Source: JBCBKZ01 sp039026975 (GTDB taxonomy: Bacteria > Bacteroidota > Bacteroidia > J057). From it: a stretch of DNA of 6,152 bases. The notes under the pieces are model-generated. The model made no database searches. It was not told where the DNA came from and saw only the letters and a list, made by a program, of their open reading frames with translations. The first letter of the stretch is position 1, and each line of letters starts with the position of its first letter. The translations under genes and the position numbers were made by a program. The stretch covers positions 1-6,152 of the forward strand of contig JBCCLI010000396.1 in NCBI GenBank assembly GCA_039026975.1, written 5' to 3'. Below, piece after piece: positions 1 to 4,833 of the stretch.

Positions 1-798
1 AAACTGGAACTGGATGTACCTATCAGCAACTACCTTCCTAATTACCCTAAGCAGGGAGAAACGCCCATTACCGTAAAACATTTGCTGGGGCATACTTCTG
101 GCATCCCCCAATATCAGTCTGGAAAGGAAGCCCAAAATAAAACGCATTATAGCAGCCTGGAAGAGGCCATGACTGTTTTTCAGGATAGACCCTTACTCTT
201 TGAACCCGGATCTGGCTTTTTCTATACCACCTATGGGTATGTGGTGTTAGGGAGAATACTAGAGGTAGCTTCCGGACTTAGCTATGAAGAACTTATGCAA
301 AGCAGAATTTGGGATAGGGCTGGGATGAAAAATACAGGTATAGAAGAAATGGGAAAGTCCTACGAGGATAAGTCCTGCCTATACCACAGAGACAAGAAAA
401 AAGGCAAAGAAAGTAAGCAAAACGACTTGAGTAATCGCATCCCCGGCGGAGGGTTCTATTCTACCCTGGAAGATGTGATGAAATTCGGGAATACTTTGCT
501 GGAAGGTACGTTCATTTCTGATAGCACGCTTCAGCAAATGATCACTAACCACTATGGCAAGAAGGAAGGAAACCCCTATGCTTTAGGATGGTACTTGTAT
601 GCACCTGCCCCTAATGAGAATCTGGTCATAGGCCACTCTGGAGAACAAACAGGCGTCTCTGCCCAACTCATGATCATCCCAAAATCTAATACCGTAGTCG
701 TAGTCCTAGCGAATACTTCAGGCGCATGGAAGGACGTGGTTACGCTCTCTTCTCAGCTTATCCAGATTTCTGAGGCAGAACGTAAGGCGGATAATTAG
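1..798 (+). CDS. Serine hydrolase of the beta-lactamase/penicillin-binding class C family, 5' end missing
   Basis: The reading frame is open from base 1 to the TAG at 796-798, so 265 residues remain. The true start, any signal peptide and the catalytic SxxK motif lie upstream of the window. Visible family hallmarks, in order, are: the LDVPISNYLPNYP segment and ITVKHLLGHTSG (the typical 'I T v r hLL tHtSG' block); FFYTTYGYVVLG at 217-252, where Tyr-Thr-Thr stands at the usual Tyr-x-Asn position; RIPGGGFYSTLEDVMKF (the 'aGGlySTa D' block); and HSG at 634-642, which replaces the KTG motif. The family includes esterases, D-amino-acid peptidases and beta-lactamase-like proteins, usually exported to the periplasm. 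The substrate cannot be told from sequence, and true beta-lactamase activity should not be assumed. A Met codon at 82 is internal to the conserved fold and is not the start. The next gene has its own promoter, so this is probably the last gene of its transcript. Confidence 0.9.
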   Translation, partial: KLELDVPISNYLPNYPKQGETPITVKHLLGHTSGIPQYQSGKEAQNKTHYSSLEEAMTVFQDRPLLFEPGSGFFYTTYGYVVLGRILEVASGLSYEELMQSRIWDRAGMKNTGIEEMGKSYEDKSCLYHRDKKKGKESKQNDLSNRIPGGGFYSTLEDVMKFGNTLLEGTFISDSTLQQMITNHYGKKEGNPYALGWYLYAPAPNENLVIGHSGEQTGVSAQLMIIPKSNTVVVVLANTSGAWKDVVTLSSQLIQISEAERKADN

Positions 799-872
799 GT
801 ACCTTATAGAACTTTCCATCCTTATTTTCGCGTCTTTTTCCTACCTGCCGTTTTATCCAGCGACAAGTTTCC

Positions 873-880
873 TATCTTTG
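873..880 (+). promoter_or_regulatory. Bacteroidetes-type -7 promoter element for the PfkB kinase gene
   Basis: TATCTTTG matches the Bacteroidetes sigma-A -7 consensus TAnnTTTG exactly and lies 35 bp before the kinase ATG, giving an inferred leader of roughly 30 nt. The -33 element is poor: only a TTTT run at 851-854, 18 bp upstream, sits where TTTG or TTG would be expected. The call rests on the -7 match and its position in a 117-bp intergenic gap. Confidence 0.6.
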
Positions 881-915
881 CCCAAAATATTTCATCACGT
901 AGATTAGATAGACTT

Positions 916-1869
916 ATGAGTTTGGTAGTTGTTGGGACAATGGCCTTTGATGCCATAGAAACACCTTTTGGTAAGACAGATAAAATCCTGGGAGGTGCTG
1001 CCACCTATGCAGGCCTTGCTGCTTCTTATTTCGTAAAACCCGTGAATGCCATTTCAGTAGTGGGGTATGACTTCGAGCAGGAGATCATAGACATGCTGAA
1101 GTCTCATGGAGTGAGTATGGAGGGAGTAGAAATTCGTCAGGATGAGAAGTCCTTCTTCTGGGCAGGAAAGTATCATACAGACATGAATACACGTGATACC
1201 CTGGCCACAGACCTAAATGTGCTGGCTACCTTCAATCCGCAGGTACCTAAGAGCTATCAGGATTCTGAGTTTCTATTCCTGGGAAACCTGACACCAGATA
1301 TTCAGATCCAGGTGATAGAGCAAATGGAAAACAGGCCTAAACTGATTGGTCTGGACACCATGAACTTCTGGATGGATACAGCCATGGACAGACTAAAGGT
1401 AGCTCTGGGCATGGTGGATGTGTTACTCATCAATGATGAAGAAGCCCGCCAGCTTTCTGAAGAATATTCTCTCAGAAAAGCTGCCAGAAAAATTATGGAT
1501 ATGGGTCCCAAATACCTTGTCATCAAAAAAGGAGAACACGGTGCCCTGCTATTCCATAAAGATGAGTTGTTTTCGGCGCCCGGTCTTCCGCTGGAAGAAG
1601 TGTTCGATCCTACCGGAGCGGGAGATACCTTTGCTGGTGGATTTATGGGATATATGGCTTCCAGTGGAGAAGTAAGCTTTGAGAGCATGAAAAGAGCCAT
1701 CATTTTTGGATCAGCCTTAGCCAGCTTCTGTGTTGAGAAATTTGGGCCTGAAAGGCTGATGAATCTCTCCAAAAATGAGATAGACGCTAGGGTCAGTGAA
1801 TTTGTTTCCCTGGCTAACTTCGATATTCCTTCCAGAGAAATTCTGGACATGATGGACCAGAGCGCCTAG
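916..1869 (+). CDS. PfkB-family carbohydrate/nucleoside kinase
   Basis: This complete 317-residue protein has the usual length for the ribokinase/PfkB fold. It transfers the ATP gamma-phosphate to a hydroxyl of a sugar or nucleoside, in the cytoplasm. The N-terminal strand MSLVVVGTMAFD is followed by the Gly-Gly substrate-binding turn at 26-27 (LGGAATYAG). An NxxE motif lies at 173-176 (NDEE), which in this family helps position Mg and phosphate. KKGEHGALLF at 204-213 is the usual 'K G G L' strand. The PfkB signature 2, DPTGAGDTFAGG, is at 231-242; it contains the GAGD anion hole and the catalytic base Asp237. All catalytic elements are intact. The substrate is not evident: Bacteroidetes homologues are named sugar kinase or adenosine kinase-like, and I cannot choose between them. 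The ATG at 916 is chosen because the conserved first beta strand begins directly after it and the promoter lies just upstream. It appears to be monocistronic, with a terminator after the stop. Confidence 0.93.
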   Translation: MSLVVVGTMAFDAIETPFGKTDKILGGAATYAGLAASYFVKPVNAISVVGYDFEQEIIDMLKSHGVSMEGVEIRQDEKSFFWAGKYHTDMNTRDTLATDLNVLATFNPQVPKSYQDSEFLFLGNLTPDIQIQVIEQMENRPKLIGLDTMNFWMDTAMDRLKVALGMVDVLLINDEEARQLSEEYSLRKAARKIMDMGPKYLVIKKGEHGALLFHKDELFSAPGLPLEEVFDPTGAGDTFAGGFMGYMASSGEVSFESMKRAIIFGSALASFCVEKFGPERLMNLSKNEIDARVSEFVSLANFDIPSREILDMMDQSA

Positions 1870-1900
1870 TTCGTTCGGTAATAAATAGTAAGAAATTTCC

Positions 1901-1939
1901 TTGTAGAGACAGCATGCATGCTGTCTCTACAAGTTTTTT
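1901..1939 (+). terminator. Perfect palindrome plus T-run, probable Rho-independent terminator of the kinase gene
   Basis: Bases 1901-1932 form a perfect 32-bp palindrome (left arm ttgtagagacagcatg, right arm its exact reverse complement). It can fold into a stem of about 14 bp with a four-base loop. Six T residues follow at 1934-1939. It starts 31 bp after the kinase stop codon, so terminator function is likely. Because the palindrome is perfect and 12 bases of it recur at 2309-2320, it may also be a copy of a dispersed repeat recruited as a terminator. Confidence 0.7.
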
Positions 1940-2320
1940 GTGGTTTTGGATTTTGGAGGGACTCCCTTTGAAAAATCATTCAGCGGACATGAGTCCGCAG
2001 CCATCCAGTTGGCAAGCGGGAGCTTACCAACCCTCAAATGCGTGATGAACAAGCTCCCGCTTGTTCGGAAAAATCGTCCAAGACTCCTGTCTTGGTATGT
2101 ATATTCTTAAAGTGCCAAAGTATTATTCACTGACTTTGAAAAAATAAGTGGCCCTCTGTAGGGGTGGGTTTATCCGTCCTTTGAATCGTACAGCAACTAT
2201 ACATCGAGAAATCCTTCGGCAGTTGAAACAGCCGCTACATTTGGTTTCATGAGCCCACCATTTGAATGGTGGGAAACAAAGAACGCTTAAGTGGTCAATC
2301 CTAATCGTGCTGTCTCTACA
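1902..2320. repeat. Cluster of short palindromes bounded by a 12-bp inverted repeat
   Basis: No credible gene lies between 1870 and 2390. The stretch holds a series of unrelated palindromes: 1901-1932 (perfect); 1983-1998 (gcggac-atga-gtccgc); 2013-2025 with 2051-2063 (13-bp arms caagcgggagctt and aagctcccgcttg, 25-bp spacer); 2078-2095 (ccaagac-tcct-gtcttgg); an eroded one at about 2159-2181; 2217-2234 (cggc to gccg, one internal mismatch); and 2254-2273 (cccaccatt-tg-aatggtggg). The word tgtagagacagc at 1902-1913 recurs inverted and exactly at 2309-2320, so the cluster is bracketed by 12-bp inverted repeats. From general familiarity, several of these hairpins resemble REP-like repeats scattered between genes in Bacteroidetes. 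Whether the whole block moved as one MITE-like unit or is a pile-up of separate repeats cannot be decided here. No transposase is present. Confidence 0.6.
2254..2273. repeat. REP-like hairpin with cccaccatt arms
   Basis: Nine-base perfect arms (cccaccatt, 2254-2262; aatggtggg, 2265-2273) are separated by two bases. The flanks extend the pairing potential: gtttc at 2244-2248 can pair with gaaac at 2273-2277 in an alternative fold. The GC-rich hairpin with a short loop is of the kind mobilised by REP-associated tyrosine transposases in this phylum; that link is an inference. It lies upstream of the ArsR promoter and is not followed by a T-run, so it is not an obvious terminator. Confidence 0.55.
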
Positions 2321-2340
2321 TTCATTTTCCCTAAAATCCA

Positions 2341-2372
2341 TTTGCGTAACCGAATAGTTACACATATATTTG
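2341..2372 (+). promoter_or_regulatory. Bacteroidetes-type promoter of the ArsR/SRPBCC unit
   Basis: A -33 element TTTG (2341-2344) and a -7 element TATATTTG (2365-2372) are separated by 20 bp, matching the Bacteroidetes consensus TTTG-N(about 19-21)-TAnnTTTG. The -7 element ends 18 bp before the ArsR start codon, so the inferred mRNA leader is very short, roughly a dozen bases. This is the best promoter in the window. Confidence 0.8.
2346..2361. promoter_or_regulatory. Probable ArsR-family operator, upstream copy
   Basis: gtaaccgaatagttac is an inverted repeat with five-base arms (gtaac, gttac) and a six-base spacer. It occupies the spacer between the -33 and -7 promoter elements. It matches the second copy at 2372-2387 in 13 of 16 positions, and the two start 26 bp apart. 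Its place in the promoter of a repressor gene suggests autorepression. Confidence 0.65.
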
Positions 2373-2387
2373 TAACCAAACGGTTAC
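2372..2387. promoter_or_regulatory. Probable ArsR-family operator, downstream copy
   Basis: gtaaccaaacggttac is a stronger inverted repeat with six-base arms (gtaacc, ggttac) and a four-base spacer. It begins at the last base of the -7 element, covers the expected transcription start and ends three bases before the ArsR ATG. A repressor bound here would block both initiation and early elongation. Confidence 0.7.
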
Positions 2388-2390
2388 CTA

Positions 2391-2732
2391 ATGAGGAGAG
2401 ACGTATTCCAGGCCATAGCAGATCCTGTAAGAAGAGACATCATTGATATGTTGGCAAAAGAGAGCCTGACGGTGAATGCCATAGCGGATCAGTTCGACAT
2501 TAGCAGACCTGCTGTTTCCAAGCATATTAAGATTCTCAAGGAATGTGGACTACTTAAGACTGTCCCCAGAGGACGGGAGAGAGTATGTGTAATCATTCCA
2601 GAAGAACTCAGCATGGTATCAGACTGGGTGAACCAGCACAAAAGGCTATGGGTACAAAAACTGGATTCTTTAGAAGCCTACCTACAACAAGTACAATCTC
2701 AACAATCAGAAAACGATGAATCACTTAGCTGA
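2391..2732 (+). CDS. ArsR-family winged-helix transcriptional repressor
   Basis: This 113-residue cytoplasmic DNA-binding protein starts at residue 1 with the family's RRDVFQAIADPVRRDIIDML helix. The helix-turn-helix spans about residues 27-55 (TVNAIADQFDISRPAVSKHI, recognition helix around SRPAVSKHIKIL). The wing contains PRGRERVCVI. The C-terminal WVNQHKRLWVQKLDSLEAYL helix is characteristic of the ArsR subfamily encoded next to SRPBCC/AHSA1 proteins. The only cysteines are C52 and C66, and the metal-binding ELCVCDL-type motif of true arsenic or zinc sensors is absent, so metal sensing is unlikely and the inducer is unknown. It is the first gene of an operon: its last 17 bases overlap the next gene. 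Two near-identical inverted repeats in its promoter suggest it represses its own transcription. The ATG at 2391 is chosen because it fits the promoter spacing and the family's N terminus. Confidence 0.93.
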   Translation: MRRDVFQAIADPVRRDIIDMLAKESLTVNAIADQFDISRPAVSKHIKILKECGLLKTVPRGRERVCVIIPEELSMVSDWVNQHKRLWVQKLDSLEAYLQQVQSQQSENDESLS

Positions 2733-3174
2733 AGCAAAAGACAGAACCCTCACCATCGAAAGGACTTTTGATGCCCCCCTAAAGCTGGTGTGGGCAGCAT
2801 GGTCTGATCCTGCTCACATAGTAAAATGGTGGGGACCCAATGGCATGCAAACAGAAGTGGAGGTCCACGACTTCAGGGTGGGAGGAAGCTGGAAATATGC
2901 TATGCAGATGCCCAATGGCGGGCAGTTTATAGCTGAAGGAGTGTATGCTGAAATCATAGAACATGAGAAAATCGTTACTTCGGCAGACTTCAAGCCTATG
3001 ACGGAGGGAGTAGAAATGCACATACTCTTTAAAGAGGTAGATGGGAAAACCCACTTTAGTTTTCATGTGATCCATCCTACGGAAGCATACTGCAAGCAGC
3101 AGGAAGAGATGGGCTTCTACAATGGCTGGGGATCTACCTTCGAAAGGTTGGGAGAATACCTACAAAGTACTTAA
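2716..3174 (+). CDS. SRPBCC (START-like) domain protein of the AHSA1 family
   Basis: This 152-residue single-domain protein of the START/Bet v1-like fold has a deep hydrophobic ligand cavity in known relatives. It is named for similarity to the C-terminal domain of the eukaryotic Hsp90 activator Aha1. In bacteria the ligand and role are mostly unknown, and an Hsp90 link should not be assumed. Hallmarks are TIERTFDAPLKLVWAAWSDPAHIVKWWGPNG at about residues 13-43 (first strand and helices, including the conserved WWGP), FRVGGSWKYAM at 53-63, and the C-terminal GWGSTFERLGEYL helix at 137-149. No signal peptide or membrane segment is seen, so it is cytoplasmic. Its start codon lies inside the ArsR gene with a 17-base overlap in another frame, which implies translational coupling. 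The ArsR-SRPBCC pair is a common arrangement in which the repressor controls its partner. Confidence 0.92.
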   Translation: MNHLAEAKDRTLTIERTFDAPLKLVWAAWSDPAHIVKWWGPNGMQTEVEVHDFRVGGSWKYAMQMPNGGQFIAEGVYAEIIEHEKIVTSADFKPMTEGVEMHILFKEVDGKTHFSFHVIHPTEAYCKQQEEMGFYNGWGSTFERLGEYLQST

Positions 3175-3282
3175 GAATCTGATAAGTAGACGAGTGAAGG
3201 CTAATCGTCTGCATATGAAAGCAATCCTATGGCATGGGAAAGGTACTTTAGGGAACAATTGTGAACCTTCAACGCCTTTCTC

Positions 3283-3996
3283 ATGTCAGACAGAAATAAA
3301 ACTGCCAGAATTGCGGGACTTTGGTACCTGGTAATTGTCATTACCGGAGTCCTAAACCTCATGTATATTCCTTCTCTGCTCATAGATAAGAGCGACCCAG
3401 CAGGAACTCTTGCCACCCTACAGGAATCTGAGTTTCTCTTTCGAATAGGAATTGTGTGTGGAATCATCTGCTACCTTGCCTTCATAGGCTTAGCTTTCTC
3501 CCTTTACAAACTCCTACATCAGGTTCACCTCCTGGCTGCTCAGCTAATGATGGTATTTGTGATGCTAAGCATTCCCATCTCTTTTGTAAATATTCTAAAT
3601 AAGTTTGAAGTCCTCAATCTAATCAGTGATAGGGTGTATGTAGCAGAACTCAGTCAGACAGAGCTACAGTTCCAGGTTATGCATGCCGTTCAAGCTTTTT
3701 CAAATGGGATTAACCTTTCTCAAATCTTCTGGGGTCTATGGCTGTTCCCCTTTGGCTATCTGGTGTACCAGTCGGGTTTCCTGCCCAAGTTCTTCGGGAT
3801 TCTCCTGATGTTGGGCTGCGTAGGATACTTAATTACCTTCTTTGGAGGCTTTCTGTATAATGCATTCTACGATACTATGTTTGCGGAAATAGTAGGCATC
3901 CCTGCTTCCGTAGGAGAAATAGGCATTTGTCTATGGCTCCTCATTATGGGGACAAATAAACTTCCCTTTAGGCGGACAAGTCAGTCCTTTTCCTGA
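3283..3996 (+). CDS. DUF4386-family six-helix integral membrane protein
   Basis: This 237-residue protein has about six hydrophobic segments, near residues 10-28, 54-76, 83-105, 143-162, 170-192 and 203-223. Its N terminus, NKTARIAGLWYLVIVITGV, followed by FLFRIGIVCGI, is the pattern of the DUF4386 family. Members have no established function; they are inner-membrane proteins without recognisable catalytic motifs. The C-terminal tail (about residues 225-237) is short and contains two arginines. The gene follows the SRPBCC gene after 108 bp, with no terminator-like hairpin plus T-run between them. It may therefore be read through from the ArsR promoter. A weak -7-like TACTTTAG at 3244-3251 leaves a separate promoter possible. 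The ATG at 3283 directly precedes the conserved N-terminal block, with no better start upstream. Confidence 0.85.
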   Translation: MSDRNKTARIAGLWYLVIVITGVLNLMYIPSLLIDKSDPAGTLATLQESEFLFRIGIVCGIICYLAFIGLAFSLYKLLHQVHLLAAQLMMVFVMLSIPISFVNILNKFEVLNLISDRVYVAELSQTELQFQVMHAVQAFSNGINLSQIFWGLWLFPFGYLVYQSGFLPKFFGILLMLGCVGYLITFFGGFLYNAFYDTMFAEIVGIPASVGEIGICLWLLIMGTNKLPFRRTSQSFS

Positions 3997-4033
3997 TATT
4001 AGGCAGAAAGGAGATCTAAATTCATCCAACATT

Positions 4034-4168
4034 TGTCATTCCGTTGGGCAAGCGGGAAGAAAGTGGGTCAAACGGAATCTAGCGTACGGTTTTTTGTTGA
4101 GAATAGCCTAAGTTCCGTGAGATACCGGATGACACACAAACCATCCCTACGCACCCCTCCGGCATGAC
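4034..4168. repeat. Dispersed intergenic repeat with GTCATTCCG-type ends
   Basis: The 219-bp gap between the DUF4386 and TetR genes carries tgtcattccg at 4034-4043 and its near reverse complement cggatgaca at 4126-4134, with one base missing. These bracket about 100 bp. A further related word, ccggcatgac, lies at 4159-4168. Inside, attccgtt (4039-4046) pairs with aacggaat (4071-4078). Intergenic elements ending in GTCATTCCG or CGGAATGAC are familiar from many Bacteroidetes genomes; that identification is from memory, not a search. No gene is seen in this gap. Confidence 0.5.
4039..4095 (+). terminator. Possible terminator after the DUF4386 gene
   Basis: An eight-base stem (attccgtt 4039-4046, aacggaat 4071-4078) is followed by a six-T run at 4090-4095. 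The loop is long, 24 bases, and the T-run starts 11 bases after the stem, so this is a poor match to a classic intrinsic terminator. It is the only terminator-like structure between the two transcription units. Confidence 0.3.
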
Positions 4169-4215
4169 GGGTCTGATTTTAAGGTTTTGATATTCTCCTC
4201 GAAAAGGATTCTCCC

Positions 4216-4770
4216 ATGGAAAAGCTAATAGAACCCTGGCTGAAAGCAGGATATGACATATTCTCACAGGAAGGTCCTAACGGACTTAAGGTAGAACGCC
4301 TGGCCAGAATCGTAGGGAAAAGTAAGTCCTCTTTTTACCATCATTTTGCTGACCTGGAAATCTACACTTCCTTTCTCCTGGAATATCATATGAAGCAGGT
4401 TGACGTCCTATTTGAGAAAGAGAAAGCTTGTCAGCGGGTAGTGCCGGATCTATTAGAAATATTAGTGGAGCACAAACTGGATCTGCTGTTCAACCGCCAA
4501 TTGAGGGTACATAGAAGTGTTCCTGCCTTTCAGAAATGCTTTGAGAAAACCAATCAGCTTTCCGTAGAATCCATCGTAGGTATCTGGGCAGAAGCCCTCG
4601 GCCTGGAACATGAATCTTACCTGGCGCAAATGGTACTCATGCTGACCATGGAAAACTTTTACCTACAAATTACCGACGAAACGCTTACCTATGAATGGTT
4701 GGAGAATTACATCTATCAACTACAGTCCATGGTACAGGCTTTCAAGAAAGGACAAGTCAGCCTTCCCTAG
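4216..4770 (+). CDS. TetR-family transcriptional regulator
   Basis: This 184-residue protein is within the normal TetR size range. The N-terminal DNA-binding domain covers about residues 1-50: an opening helix (WLKAGYDIFSQEGPNGL) and then the helix-turn-helix LKVERLARIVGKSKSSFYHHFADLE at 24-48. The SSFYHHF recognition helix end is diagnostic. The remainder is an all-helical ligand-binding and dimerisation region without recognisable ligand residues, so the inducer is unknown. An in-frame TAA at 4180-4182 leaves the ATG at 4216 as the only plausible start. An AAGGA at 4204-4208, seven bases before the ATG, looks like a Shine-Dalgarno sequence, which is unusual in this phylum and may be chance. 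The gene lies 63 bp before the alpha/beta hydrolase gene, a likely regulatory target. A palindrome in that gap is a candidate binding site. Confidence 0.92.
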   Translation: MEKLIEPWLKAGYDIFSQEGPNGLKVERLARIVGKSKSSFYHHFADLEIYTSFLLEYHMKQVDVLFEKEKACQRVVPDLLEILVEHKLDLLFNRQLRVHRSVPAFQKCFEKTNQLSVESIVGIWAEALGLEHESYLAQMVLMLTMENFYLQITDETLTYEWLENYIYQLQSMVQAFKKGQVSLP

Positions 4771-4792
4771 TCTCCAGACCCTAATGAAAAAA

Positions 4793-4821
4793 TGTGGGTA
4801 TATTAGCCATATTAACCCACA
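4793..4821. promoter_or_regulatory. Interrupted palindrome between TetR and hydrolase genes, candidate operator
   Basis: tgtgggt (4793-4799) and acccaca (4815-4821) are perfect inverted arms 15 bp apart. Inside, atat at 4800-4803 and 4809-4812 extends the symmetry with a two-base offset on the right. No T-run follows, so a terminator is unlikely. A -7-like TATATTAG (4799-4806), one base off TAnnTTTG, sits inside it without a good -33 partner. The arrangement fits an operator over an internal promoter, with the adjacent TetR protein as the most economical binding partner. That pairing is an inference. Confidence 0.45.
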
Positions 4822-4833
4822 CAACACCAAAGG

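Noticed and set aside
1302..1850. 182-codon open frame on the minus strand inside the kinase gene
   Set aside because: It is fully antisense to a PfkB gene with all catalytic motifs intact, and its serine-rich translation resembles no family.
1901..2320. CRISPR array
   Set aside because: The repeats differ from one another in sequence, spacing is irregular and no cas gene is present.
2123..2365. 80-codon minus-strand open frame in the palindrome cluster (contains RFKGRINPPLQR and Cys-rich segments)
   Set aside because: The translation simply reads through the palindromes. It has no family resemblance, and its start codon lies within the ArsR promoter. It is best explained as repeat DNA.
1870..2390. 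tRNA, riboswitch or other structured RNA gene in the longest gene-free stretch
   Set aside because: No cloverleaf, CCA end or known riboswitch core could be recognised; the structure present is a series of independent hairpins.
3188..3210. Inverted repeat agacga/tcgtct after the SRPBCC gene as a terminator
   Set aside because: The stem is only six bases with an 11-base loop and no T-run follows.
3244..3251. TACTTTAG as a promoter -7 element for the DUF4386 gene
   Set aside because: It misses one consensus base and has no TTTG or TTG at the right distance; it is mentioned only as a possibility in the gene entry.
3122..3334. 70-codon plus-strand frame spanning the end of the SRPBCC gene and the start of the DUF4386 gene
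   Set aside because: It overlaps two well-supported genes in another frame and its translation shows no family features.
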